The translations under genes and the position numbers were made by a program. The notes under the pieces are model-generated. The model was not told where the DNA came from. It worked only from the letters and a program-made list of their open reading frames with translations, and did no database searches. A stretch of 64,000 nt of DNA from Gnetum montanum (taxonomy: Eukaryota; Streptophyta; Gnetopsida; Gnetales; Gnetaceae): positions 1-64,000 of the forward strand of contig MNCI01004325.1 in assembly GCA_015680685.1 (NCBI GenBank), in the 5' to 3' direction. Below are positions 24,801 to 35,378 of this stretch, in pieces. The number at the start of each line of letters is the position of its first letter. Positions within the stretch are counted from its first letter, which is position 1.

Positions 24801-24988
24801 CATGAATAAGTAACAGTCATATTAGAAAGAGTAGCAGCACTAAATAGATTATTTGCCTAAAACTTGAATAGACAACATTAATCATAGTCCTCAAGTTCAT
24901 ATCCTTTTATCCTTATATTTTAAAAGGAACTTGTCATATCTATTGATTTCATATTCCTGCTCCATAAAATGGCCAAAATGTGCCAATA
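21836..24988 (-). repeat. E3 5' LTR, 3.15 kb, unoccupied at the E1 site
   Basis: The LTR opens with TGTTGGGGTG at 21836 and ends CCAATA at 24988 (CA mutated to TA). The part from 22788 matches 1-765 plus 7606-9139. The site where E1 entered the other LTR is uninterrupted here (ACATGGTATGAGCAC around 23464). Small ORFs at 23600-24389 are LTR noise. Confidence 0.85.
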
Positions 24989-25189
24989 CTCATATGATGG
25001 CTCCTCTACTACTAAACATCACTCTAGGATACTAAGCCTCAAGTGTGTTTCAAAATGGCAACCTCTTGCATACAAATGCTTATTACATAATAAGTTAACT
25101 ATTGAAACTATCTTTCATTGGGCTCTTATAATTGTTTTGAGAGGGAATATCTGATCCTAAATATAATAAATAATAATAATGAAATTAAA
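24989..25189. other. Short unique stretch right of E3
   Basis: AT-rich, no recognisable gene. Bases 24989-24993 (CTCAT) would be the E3 target duplication, but the partner copy is off-window. Confidence 0.4.
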
Positions 25190-25980
25190 ATTAAAACTTT
25201 ATTATCTTTGAAGACCCATAGCATCTATTAAATAGATATTATTTTTTCAAGAAAAATAAAGATAAACTCTACAAATCGACCAAGCACCAATGGAGTCAAC
25301 AAAAAAATCATACAAGTTTTTTTGTTAGAATGCCTCAAATGGGTAGTCATATCACAAAAAAGAAACACATGCAGCTCATCTTCAAGGGTTATTGAGCTAC
25401 ACAACCTATAGGTGTACTCTTCTTAGGGGAGTTGAATCCATAATTAACTTTCAATTCTAAAATGATGTAAACTTAAGCAAAGCTTACTGATGGCATTGCA
25501 ATACTTGATTGGAATAGTAGTTAAGAGACAATGATCTTCTGCATCTAGCTTATTAGATTTAAAATGATGTAAATAAAATTGTTTTGCATTACACCACAAT
25601 TGTGTTAAAAAACTATCTACTTGACTAGGTGAATATGCTTAGGATTTTGTTGCAATTTCTTTCCAAAAGATATTCCATTTTTTCAACTATTGCATTCCCT
25701 AAAAATACCAACTACAATCTCATGATTTGTTGAGAACTACTTTAGAGAATTTGTCTTGCATTGAAATATGCAATATAGCAATGTATGTAATGAATTGGTA
25801 GAAAGCTTCTACTTCTAAAGATAATAAATCATATTCACATAATAACATAGAGTAAGGTGTTTGCATCTTCACCTTTAACTTTAGCACTAAGTCCAAGTCC
25901 TCAAAGTGCACATCTATACAATACAATATGGTAGGAATGGTGATAGTTTGAAAATTTTATTTTCTAGTTTTCCAACAACA
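25190..25980 (-). mobile_element. LINE fragment A, 5'-truncated
   Basis: Aligns with 28610-29390 of LINE fragment B on the same strand. It corresponds to the C-terminal part of the LINE ORF2 after the RT domain; the open piece 25720-25926 encodes MLLCEYDLLSLEVEAFYQFI-like sequence typical of this region. Stops and deletions are numerous. Truncation at the 5' side is normal for LINE insertions. Confidence 0.6.
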
Positions 25981-26037
25981 TCTAATCACCAATATAGAAA
26001 GATTGTAAACATAAACGGAAATGCTCAATGACTTTGG

Positions 26038-26140
26038 GATACCTTTTCACATTTCTATGCTTAAGAGTTTCTACCATCTTTAACAAAAATTTTAGGATGC
26101 CTTTTAGATTTCCATACTTAAGAGTTACCATCACTCTTGA
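26038..26140. repeat. Imperfect direct duplication upstream of PSRP4
   Basis: GGATACCTTTTCACATTTC (from about 26038) recurs as GGATGCCTTTTAGATTTCC (from about 26096), each followed by a CTTAAGAGTT block. Two diverged copies; function unknown. Confidence 0.55.
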
Positions 26141-26178
26141 AAAACCTCCTCTTTAACGTAACATAGAAAAAGATTACA

Positions 26179-26238
26179 ATTTATGATTACTTTGAATTAC
26201 TGTCATAGATTTATGATTACTTTGAATTACTGTCATAG
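26179..26238. repeat. Perfect 30-base tandem duplication
   Basis: Two identical 30-base copies in direct contact (26179-26208 and 26209-26238), each beginning ATTTATGATTAC and ending CTGTCATAG. The lack of divergence suggests a recent event, or an assembly error. Confidence 0.95.
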
Positions 26239-26866
26239 AAATAGGGAATTGCAGCGGTGGCATATCATTGAATCGTTCAAATTGCTTCTTAAACATGATA
26301 TTGGTAAGAAGAGTTGCTATCATGATAGCTAGCATCTGCAATTTCTCTCGGTAGAGGCACCGTTCAAGCTTTTTCTCTGGTGGGAATTCTACACGTTACT
26401 CCGGAAGTAATCGGACGTTATTTGCTTGTTTCATGAACCAAAGTAGAGGATTATGACAATTTAGAGACGCTACATGCCTACGGTTAATCATTACAGAGGA
26501 TAACCTCACACTCTTCACTCAAATGAAATGAAAGAGGTGTTTTGGTCTGTGTATTAGTTATTAGTTATAGTTATTTGGTCTGTATAGACCGAGAACTTTA
26601 AGTTATAGGTTCAATTCTTTTATAAATTTTTATAAGTTATAAATTTTTATAAATCTTAAGATATACCATGTTTCCAGCAAAAGGTTTCGTAATCCACCGT
26701 TTAACTCCTTTTATGGAAAAAGCATTGGGTTTAAATGTGTGAATCCGAGCCTAATGTTAAAACAGTTTGCTAGCATATCCATCCTATATTTAAAAGAAGG
26801 GTTATCTTATCCGATTGAGGCTTGAGCTTGGGCTTTGTGTTTGGGCATAGGCAACAAGCGGCGTCA
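26239..26866 (+). promoter_or_regulatory. PSRP4: PSRP4 upstream region
   Basis: Non-repetitive within the window, and the likely promoter and 5' UTR. TATA-like AT blocks (TTTTATAAATTTTTATAA) lie at about 26620-26655, roughly 215-245 bases before the start codon. I cannot define the transcription start. Confidence 0.4.
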
Positions 26867-27517
26867 ATGGCGAGCGTTGCAGGTGTTAGTATTGGCGTTT
26901 CTGCATGGCCAGTTTTGGGCAGTGGCACAGATGGAGTAAGCGTCATAGCAGGTTCAGGTTCAGCTTCTCGCATATCAGTTGCTGTACCCAAATCCTGCTA
27001 CCCTTCAAGTAATACGCCCTTCTCTCTGCCATAATTCTTCTGCATAATTTTGGACCAGCCTTTGTTTTTTAAATTCCAGGACTTGACAGTTTTGTAAGCT
27101 TAGGTTGCATAGCAGATGTTTGTGGGTATTATTGGTGTTGATACTCTTCTGTGTGATTGTGGATTTTTATTTTTTGAATTTGTGCACTGCATTTTTCCAA
27201 GTCTACTGCGGCAGGGGCGACCGGCGCACCAAAAAGGGCAAGAGATTCAATCATTCGTTCGGAAACGTGAGTTCTGTTTATGATTATCCGTAATGTTGTT
27301 CTTCTGTGCTGTGCTGTGCTGTGCTGGGTATTTTGGACTTAGATTGGGTTTTCGTGTTTTCTTTTTCTTCTCTTTTTTGGCTGTTTACCAGTCAAGGCCA
27401 AAGAACAAGAAAAAGGGCAAGGGAATTCCTCCGCCTCCGCTTCCTCCTCGCCCTCCAAAAAAGGACTTCTATGATGGAGAGAAAATCGAAGTTGAGATTG
27501 ATGATGTTCTTGACTGA
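26867..27517 (+). CDS. PSRP4: Plastid 30S ribosomal protein bTHXc (PSRP4 / S31), three exons
   Basis: A nuclear gene for a small basic protein of the chloroplast 30S subunit, the plant relative of bacterial Thx. Exons are 26867-27008, 27202-27266 and 27392-27517, joined through GT-AG introns of 193 and 125 bases (second donor GTGAGT). The product is 110 residues. Residues 1 to about 47 form a Ser/Ala/Val-rich region with few acidic residues, a plausible plastid transit peptide. Then comes the family signature [18 protein letters not shown] and [11 protein letters not shown], a Pro-rich stretch, and an acidic tail (EIDDVLD). The start has good plant context (GTCAATGGCG), and no in-frame ATG lies upstream of it. 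There is no frameshift, and introns argue against a retrocopy. The mitochondrial paralogue (bTHXm) is less likely, because the NHSFGN form and the acidic tail are plastid-type. Confidence 0.93.
27304..27326. repeat. Pentanucleotide microsatellite in PSRP4 intron 2
   Basis: About four copies of CTGTG in a row. Likely length-variable between individuals. Confidence 0.8.
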
Positions 27518-28599
27518 TTTCCTCCTCTAATTTTGTGTGTTCTTTTTTAACCATTTAGTATCCTTTTTGTATTATGCACGAGACAGTTTTGTTTTTCTTT
27601 CCCACTTTGATCGTCATATGTATGGACTCTGGTAACTTCTCTTTTCTCTTGGTTGAACAAAGACAACTTTGAAAATGTTATGGCTTGTCACGGGTATTTA
27701 GCACATTATGTTCCTATTCAATTTAATGGAAATGTTCTGTTGCAATGCTGGTTTCAAGGGATTTCCTATTGAATCCACGCTGTGTGTTATGGGTAGTGCC
27801 TACTAAAATCATGTAAATTTGATTTTGTGCCTGTATAGCGCTGGTTACGCTGCTTCAGAATGCTATGATAATGGTGGATAGCATTGTTTTTACCGGAGGA
27901 TGACCCGTTTCCAACTTCAGAGTGCTGTAGCCAAGAAAAGATTTACGAATCCAGAACAAATTCTTGATCATTTGTAACTTGGAAGAGAGTTGCATTCCAA
28001 TGTTTTAGGTGATAGTTTAATTCATTGTAATTGAGATTTCTGCATGCATGCTTGAATTTCTTGAGTGTATGCAACGAAATTCTGGCGTAAGCTTTATGCC
28101 AAATTTTATTTGATTCTTGCATTTTTTTAATGGATGTTGTACCTGGAAGAAGCAAAAATTTTAACGTAAGTAGAAGAAGTTGGGAATATAGAATCCTTCA
28201 TGGGGAATGATAATTCTAGAAAAATCAAATTCACTAATGAAACCCTCTATCGAGAAAACTTGGCTTGCGCCAAAGAACGTTTCAACATTGCCTAAAGTCT
28301 TTTAGAAAAAGGCCCTTTTCTTTGAGCCGGTGTAAAAGCAATCCTTTTACCTTGGTTTCTCAATGAAAGGAAACTTATGCCTTCTACTTACATTTTATAT
28401 GTTACTTTTCAGATAAAAATACAAGGGCTTTTCCTTTGGACCTAGGTACCTAGGTACCTATTGGGATTGTTGGGAATTCATAATTTTCCCCTAAGTTAGC
28501 ATTGCCAATATGAATTTACTAGTAGGTTAGCATTTCATTTTGTGAAGTGAAGAATCATGGTTAGGTTAAAGGAAAAATTTTGAAATTTTTTAAATATTG
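27518..28599. other. PSRP4 3' UTR and downstream DNA
   Basis: T-rich 3' flank, then AT-rich DNA without a credible ORF. A small tandem block CTAGGTAC, about 2.5 copies, lies at 28439-28460. The polyadenylation site is not clear from sequence alone. Confidence 0.5.
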
Positions 28600-30330
28600 A
28601 AAGTGAAGCACTCATAGGATTTACTAGATAGATGCTACATTGTCATGAAAAATAAAGATAGATTCTTCAAATTGACCAAGTATCAATCATGCAACAAAAA
28701 CAATCATACGAGTCCTTGTACCAACATTTATAATGTTGTATCAAATTGATAGTTGTATTAGAAAAAAGAAACACATGTAATTCATCTTTTAAGAGTTCTT
28801 GACCTACACAACCTATAGATACACTTTTATCAGGGGAGCTGAAACCATTTTTCACTTGCAATTCTAAGATGATGCGAACTTAAGAAAAGCTTGTTGATAG
28901 CATTTTGATACTTGTTTGGATTAGGAGTTGATAGATAGTGAACTTTAACATCTAGTTTATTAGATGTAACATGATGTAAATAAAATTGTTCATTGCCTTC
29001 TACATTAGATTATATTTATGTTAAAACCTTCTACCAGACTAGCTAGTGAATATGCTTAGGATTTTGTTTCACATCCTCCCAGAAGATTATCCATTTTGTT
29101 AACCATTGATTTTTTTGAAAATAGGAACCATGGTCTTGTGAATCCTCAAGAACTACTTTAGAGAATTTGTCTTACCTTGAGATATGCAAGCTATGAGTGT
29201 ATGTCATGAATTCACATATTTCATCTAAAGGTAATAAATTACATTTACATAATAACATAAACCAAGTTATTTGCATCTTTACCTTTAACTCATCCAGAAA
29301 AAAAGTTTTTTTTGCACTCTTTCAATATCCTTTTAGGTCCAAGTCCCCAAATAGCACAACCAAACAATACAATAGGATAGATAATAGTCTGAATATTTTT
29401 TTTTTAACCTTCCATGTGTAGAGGCCAAATCTTTGTGTTTGCTTTTGAAAGCATACAAAGCCTTGAAACCTTTTGCTATTTTTTATTTGATGCATTTCTC
29501 CTACATGTACTTGTTCACATAAATGAGACCCAAATATTTAAAAGAATTTACTATTTACACATTGGTACCTTCAAAATAGAAGTTATAATAAATATTTCTT
29601 TTTCCCCATATCATCAATTTGGTTTGGTTTTATTCACATTTACTTGAAAACCAAATGAGTGACAATAATTTTCTAAAATTTGCAGCATATTTTGCATACC
29701 TTTTGGAGTAATAGAGATCAAGGCAGCATCATTTGCATACAAAAGAAAATTCACTTCTTGAAATCTAATTTTGACGGCATGACTATTTTTTCCATTACAT
29801 AACCATTCTTGCATTTCATCTATAAAGATGTTAGAGAAAGTTGAAAAAAGTGGAAAACTTTGCTTAACTTTAATTTTGTTTTGGAATCAATTTTTTTTTC
29901 TGAATTGTTGTCTATAATTTCAATAACCACTTCCTTGTACAATCTTTGAGTTGTAATGAAATTTGAAGGAAGACCAATTTTATGTAAGTGCAACCATAGT
30001 TTTGTATGAACAACTGAATCATATGCTTTTGTAAAATTAATAAAACAAACAAAAAAATTTTTATTTGACATTGTTGCAAGCTCCATGTAATATCTAAGAG
30101 TAACTAAGTGCTCACTAGTGGAGTGATTTTGTCTAAAATTTGCTTGATAGCTTACCTAACCTAGTTAACTTTAGCCCAAAAACTAATTCTCTTTTCTAAC
30201 AAAGTGCCTAACAACTTAACAAAAAGATTACTCACAACAATTACTTGATAATTTTATAAATCAAATTTATCCCCCTTTTTATATAACAAGATAGTTTCAC
30301 TAGTTTTCTTGTAACACCCTTATTACTTAT
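28600..30330 (-). mobile_element. LINE fragment B with RT domain
   Basis: Non-LTR retrotransposon ORF2 remnant on the minus strand. From 30300 leftwards: a YKKGDKFDL and KLLGTLLEKRISFWA block; the RT A motif at 29820-30086 (FVCFINFTKAYDSVVHTKLW); then 29614-29814 with the catalytic YADD changed to YAND (LLYANDAALIS). Downstream, 28667-28861 has the Cys/His region of plant LINE C-termini (ELLKDELHVFLF). Many stops. The 5' part (endonuclease) is absent. Confidence 0.75.
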
Positions 30331-31849
30331 CTATGAAATTTCCTATAAATAACTAATAGAGATGCTACGAAATCCTAAGGATCTAGATTTAACCTTGATT
30401 TACTAACTTAAAAGGAAGCGACAAAATAGATAAAAATTATTATTTAGAATCATATATACAATAGAACAATATAGCGCAACAAAATTTTATAATACTTGCA
30501 TACATAATTAAATAAAATTTATTTAATGAAAATTGGAATTTTGTGCAGCCACAAAAATGTAGATGTTTAAAAATTCCACTAGTTGTATCATAAAATAGTG
30601 TGTGAAATAATGAAATAATGATCATAGTGCCATTTGTTTCACCTCAATTAGACATTTAGAAATGAAGTTATTCATGTTTGAAATTTACCAAATTAATTAA
30701 TAAAATATTAATATATAATAAATAATATTAAAATTTTCTTGAACATATAGCACACGCTAAAATGAAAAATGTTCCTTGCAATCTCATATCTATCATACTT
30801 TATTTGAAAAATAAGTACATGGCTTAAATATTTATTCATATCTATCATACTTTATTATTTATTCATAAAAATAAGTACATGGCTTAATATAGAAATTATA
30901 TAGAAATAAGTACAAGGTCTCTATTTTACAAAAATACAAATTATATAGAAATTAATTTTTTAAGTTTAGAAGGTTTGTATTGTACAGAGTTGATCTACCT
31001 TTTCTCTCATGTCCCTCTTTCAATGATTTTTTGCTGACTCTAGGCTCTGTATCAAATGCAAGAGGAGTCAGAATCTCTCAAACAAGAAAGGTTATTATAT
31101 TTTACTCTTCATGGAGCATAAAGGTTATGTACTAAAAGTCTTAGATATGGGCTAGGCAAATGTTTCCAATAAAATATTTAAAAATGTTTCAAGGTCCAAA
31201 AATGCCACAAGTTTTCCAAATATTCAAAAAAATCCAAATATCTGAAAGAAATCCAAAATCCAAAAGAATGTATATTGTATCCACATCTTGGTTATCCTCA
31301 CTACCAAAAGGACTCATCAATAGCTCTTGGAATAACCTCATTACTATCATTGAATTATCCTTTAAATTATTTTAATGTCAAAAAATATGACAAATTTGTC
31401 TAGCAAAAATCCAAAGAAAGTATATTTTATCGAAGCATTTATGAAGGCCAGGTCTTGGTTACCCTTATTGCCAAAGGGACTTACTGATAGCTCTTGGAAT
31501 AACCTCACTACTGTCATCAGATTATCCTTGTGATCTTAAACAAGTCACTCATGGTTGAGTTTTGGCAATAGCCTCACTACCAACATCCTCAATGATTGAG
31601 GTATACTAGATAGGCCTTGACTATGCCTCACTGCATACTACTAGACTCAACTACTCAGTGTCATGGTTTTGGCTAAATCCATAGCTTCACATGAACTTAC
31701 AAATCAAAATCAAAGGTGGAAAACCCATTCAACAACCCTTGTTTTTGTGGAATGGGTCTCACTAAAGAACAATTTACTATTTCATGTAGATGGAAGCATA
31801 TAAAAGATTTGTGGCCCCCACTACCAATTGAGTAAAATAAATCACATAA
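30331..31849. other. Unclassified AT-rich repeat-like DNA
   Basis: No coding feature. TGTAACACCC at 30310-30319 is a frequent start of plant gypsy LTRs, but I find no matching end. A diverged direct repeat lies at 31255-31535. E4 begins at 31850. Confidence 0.45.
31255..31535. repeat. Two diverged direct copies of about 110-125 bases
   Basis: 31255-31365 and 31408-31535 share TAGCTCTTGGAATAACCTCA and flanking sequence (CTTGGTTAYCCT). Probably part of an unidentified transposon. Confidence 0.7.
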
Positions 31850-32149
31850 TGATGAGTAGTGAGGTACCCTAACACTCTACCATACGAGTCACAAGTGTTC
31901 ATGCATGACCATATTGTAATTTGTGGATGGATGATGTAAGTATGCTAGGACTTGATATTAAGTTTGCAATCGTTGTCTTCCCACTTTGAGTTAGTGAAGT
32001 TTGAGTGTATGGTTCAACTCATAGTGAGGCATATGATATGTGATGTTGTTAGGCTCAAATTACTCCTAGTAGTAAACATGATTGATTAAAAGTGAAATCA
32101 AAGTCTAAGTCTAAGTGATATAAAAATGGAAATCTATTCTAGCTTGGAG

Positions 32150-33254
32150 CAAGTTCACTCCCCGATTAAATCATCTTTAATGCACTAAATCTAGATATTA
32201 CGCAAGACAAATTTATTTGCTAGGAAAATAAGAAAACTAGCTATCTTCAAGTAAATTATTTGGAGATTACAATAGGGTTCACACAACCCACAAGCATTCA
32301 TAAAACTATCATACTCAAACAGAATTGCAGAGCATGAGGCTCTATAATCACATAATGGTTGTTCTCAATGCAAGACACAACCAAGAGAAATCTCTTCCAC
32401 AATGCGAAACTAAGATCTCAACTCACAAGTAAGATACAAAAGAATAGAACACATAGATCAACACACCACAAGCTGATCTTGGAGCTACAATTACCTATTG
32501 CACTCATCCAATCTCTCTTGCATACATACTCTCCTCCTTTCTCATGGATGAAAGAATACATAACTATAAAGATTCAAAATCCTAAGAAGCTTTCTATTTG
32601 CCTCCCTAGATGTTTCCCACATGGATTAAGAGTCTTTTGGATGTTTTCCAATCGAAACGCCATGTTAAAGCTTTTCTTCTTTGTCAACATAGACATCTCT
32701 TGTTTCATGTAAATATCTTATGTGAGATCTTTGTTCTTAGGAGAGACGTCTACTATTTTCGGAAGACATCTTCCCTAAACTAAAGATGTCTACACTTCAA
32801 GGGAGACATCTATGAGGAGATGTCTATCTTTCTAAGAAGACATCTTCTGTGAAAGCCCTAATCTTGGGAGAGATGTCTACTGTTTTTGGTTGACATCTTC
32901 TATGAACTGCAGACGTCTACACTTTAGGGAAGATGTCTTTAGAAAGTCATTTATTTTTTTGGGGAGATGTCTATCTTGAAGGTACCAAAGATAAAAATAC
33001 TTGTTTTAATGTCAGGAGCCTCTGGATGCCTTCCAACAAGTCTCCATAGATCTTGAAACCTCCTAAGCTCATCAAAATAAGCCTAAAACACCTCCTAACA
33101 TGCCAAAACATTCAAGAATCCTCATCATAAAAATTCAATGCAAAATTACATACAAAAATTGGAAACATGCGTCCATGTCTTCTCCAAGTGTGAAACTTGC
33201 AAAAACAACTTGTATGACAAGCACAAGAGAATCGAAAGAGGTGTTCCTATACCA
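32150..33254. mobile_element. 1.1-kb non-coding insertion in the E4 LTR
   Basis: Absent from the matching place in the other E4 LTR (near 55335). Imperfect 10-base direct repeats flank it: TAGCTTGGAG (32140-32149) and TAGCCTAGAG (33255-33264). I see no terminal inverted repeat, no TG...CA ends and no credible ORF. It carries the AGACGTCT-type array at 32744-32972. It could be a decayed non-autonomous transposon of unknown type. Confidence 0.55.
32744..32972. repeat. Array of AGACGTCT-derived palindromes, 20-base spacing
   Basis: Eleven octamers of the set AGACGTCT / AGACATCT / AGATGTCT start at 32744, 32764, 32784, 32804, 32818, 32838, 32871, 32891 (first base T), 32911, 32931 and 32965. Most gaps are exactly 20 bases. 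AGACATCT and AGATGTCT are the two single-deamination products of the palindrome AGACGTCT. Confidence 0.85.
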
Positions 33255-33834
33255 TAGCCTAGAGTGGTGAGTATTTGTTTCTAGCTTATCGATCATGTCT
33301 TGGGCTCATGTAATTGTTACTGGTATTACCAAGTAGATTTACTATTGAGTGAATTAAGTGAAACAACTATTGGGTTACCAAACAATTACACTTAAATACT
33401 TGACATTAGTCGTACTCATTTCATTTAACTAATGAGCATGAAAAGTAAAGTATTTGGAAATATAATGTGCTAAGTTAAAGTAAACAGGAAAATTAATCTA
33501 AGTAAATAAAAGAACTAAGAGAATGCTGCAATGATGAAAAATAGTCTCGATCTTTATTGTTAATCATGAACCATGCCAACGCATAATTCACTTGAATAAA
33601 GACACCATAAAACTACTTAACACCACACAATGAGCATTCATTCTATCACTAAGATTATGAAATGAAACTATAGGAGTCTAACTAAGGGTTGGAAGAAATT
33701 TCTTATTGCTTGTGTGGCCAAGTATTGGTATTTATAGGGTTGCATAGCTCTTGAGACATTACATCAACAATGATATAGCATAAGCTATGAAATCATAGAT
33801 ATGATAACACACTTGAGAAAAAATAGATTTATCA

Positions 33835-34073
33835 TACCCCCACGACTGATTGAAAATTCATCCTCAAGTTAAAACAAAATGGGGATGGAGTCCCTTATAA
33901 AATTGGGAGGTAGATTTTAGACTTGACATGACTAAGTATTTACATGACTCTAAATGCCACATTAATGTATTTTACAAAATGGACACAACTGACAATGATA
34001 AGAAAAAATAAAACAAAACAAAAATGAAGTAGCATGATGTAGCCTTTATGTTCTAGGTAGTGGAGGCTCCTCC
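33835..34073 (-). other. E4 polypurine tract and 3' leader
   Basis: Non-coding stretch between the 3' LTR and the copia insertion; the matching stretch in E6 is about 54063-54249. Confidence 0.55.
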
Positions 34074-34602
34074 TATTATAATCAAAGTGATAGTTTCAAT
34101 AAAATGGTCAACAAATTAAATAGACACTGTAAATCACTGAAAAACCACTGTAAACTCCAAAAAACGTTTGTTGTAAAAGAAAAATTTTATGTGGTTTAGG
34201 CCCTTTTTACCCCACCTCCACAATAATGTTGGTCTGCCTTCTATTCTACTCAAATCTTAAGGACACAAGTCATCCTTATAGCTTTCCCAAGCATCCAATC
34301 GGTTACTCCAATAGATCTCAAATCTCAGACTCTTGTCTCCAAGGTAAAACCTCAATACAATGTTTCCACATCAAAACCACCCCCATAAAGGCTACCCTAA
34401 GCCTTCTATTTATAAGGAAACATTAGGACCAAATCCCAATCCAAACACATGTGGGATAAAACACATCCCCACATAAACATCACTTTACAAACTAATCCCC
34501 TTATTTTTTTTCATATCATTATTTAAAATGCAACATACTTTTAAAAACATAAAAGGAAATACAATAAATAATACTAATGTATTTGTCTTCATTTTTCCAA
34601 CA
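34074..34602 (-). repeat. Copia 3' LTR, internally deleted
   Basis: Starts TATTATAATC (TG mutated to TA) and ends CCAACA. Compared with the 674-base partner it lacks about 145 bases. The deletion lies between two copies of a GCAGATCAAAT repeat that the partner still has, so slippage or unequal recombination is likely. A further short stretch before TTTATGTGGTT is also missing. Confidence 0.88.
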
Positions 34603-34622
34603 AGCTTTCCCTTGAGGACAAA
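34603..34622 (-). other. Copia polypurine tract
   Basis: The minus strand reads CTCAAGGGAAAGCT directly before the 3' LTR. Confidence 0.55.
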
Positions 34623-34757
34623 TCCAACCAACCTTTAAGAGATGTGCACTTTTAATTAAGCTTCAGCTATCCCAAGCTTCTTCCTACAGATAATGTATTT
34701 TTCAACTATCACTAGTTTTGTTAAAGAATTAGCAACATTAGGCTTTGTATGGACCTT

Positions 34758-35291
34758 CTAAACATGCACCAAGGTATCCTCTATGATTTCTCTTATGTAG
34801 TGGAAATGGATATCTATATGTTTCATCGTAGCATGAAAGTCAGAATTCTTTACAAGATAAAATGCACTCAAACTGTCATAAAACACCACATACCTTTGTT
34901 GTTTTAATACAAGAGATTGCAAGAATATCTTCTTCCATAACATCTCCTTGCATGCTTCTATGAGGGCTACATATTCTGATTTGATTGTAGATAAAGTTAC
35001 CAGTGGTTGTAGATGTGACAACCAACTCATTGCTGCACCACTGAAAATAAATGTGTACCCTATAGTGGAACGTCTTGTATCATGATCAGTAGCAAAGTTT
35101 GCATCTACAAAACCTTCAATGTGTAGATTAGCATCTCCAAAACATAAGAAATCTATTTTTGTTCCCTTTAAATATTTTAGAATCCATTTAATAGCCAACC
35201 AGTGATTCCACCCATAGTTGGTCATAAATCTACTAACTACTCCAATGGCATAAGCAATATCAGGTTGCATAAGAATCATAGCAGACATCAA
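34758..35291 (-). pseudogene. Copia RNase H
   Basis: Open 177-codon piece at the pol C-terminus. The family motifs are present: FVDANFATDHDTRRSTIGY with the first catalytic Asp, STIKSEYVALIEACKE with the conserved Glu, YDSLSAF with the next Asp, and the end motif KHIDIHFHYIREII. RNase H removes the RNA template during cDNA synthesis. The residues look intact, but the enzyme is cut off from the broken RT upstream. Confidence 0.85.
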
Positions 35292-35378
35292 TGATCCAAC
35301 AGTAGAAGTATATGGGAAATTTTTTACCTTTTCAAAGTCCTCTTTTGACTTTGGACAATCCTCCTTTGATAAATTAAA

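Larger units (their letters stand above)
1..24988 (-). mobile_element. E3: large Tat-like Ty3/gypsy LTR retrotransposon, left end off-window, host of E1 and E2
   Basis: A degenerate Ty3/gypsy element read on the minus strand. The right (5') LTR is 21836-24988 and the left (3') LTR ends at 9139; both share TGTTGG...CCAACA-type termini. Coding order on the minus strand is gag, protease, an RNase H-like domain, RT, RNase H, integrase and a 3' accessory ORF. Removing E2 with one CATAT copy rejoins the RT reading frame across 18016 and 11975, which shows both halves belong to one element. Without E2 the internal part is about 6.7 kb and the whole element about 13 kb. Long LTRs, a protease-RNase H-RT order and the RT sequence point to the plant Tat-type dual-RNase-H lineage; this lineage call is from memory of the family. 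All ORFs carry stops, so it is dead. Confidence 0.85.
31850..33834 (-). repeat. E4 3' LTR with 1.1-kb insertion
   Basis: TGATGAG...TTATCA. Without the insert at 32150-33254 and one flanking repeat it is about 870 bases, like the E4 right LTR. The polypurine tract follows at 33835 (minus strand AGTCGTGGGGGTA). Confidence 0.85.

Noticed and set aside
26867-27517. Mitochondrial bTHXm (S31) instead of the plastid protein
   Set aside because: The RFNHSFGN block, KNKKKGKG and the acidic C-terminal tail fit the plastid form better; a targeting test would settle it.
30310-31000. Solo gypsy LTR starting TGTAACACCC
   Set aside because: No matching CA end, target duplication or second copy could be found in the window.
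32744-32972. Regular repeat spacing that looks like a small CRISPR array
   Set aside because: The repeats are only 8 bases and variable, the spacing is 20 bases, there is no cas gene, and the context is a plant nuclear retrotransposon.
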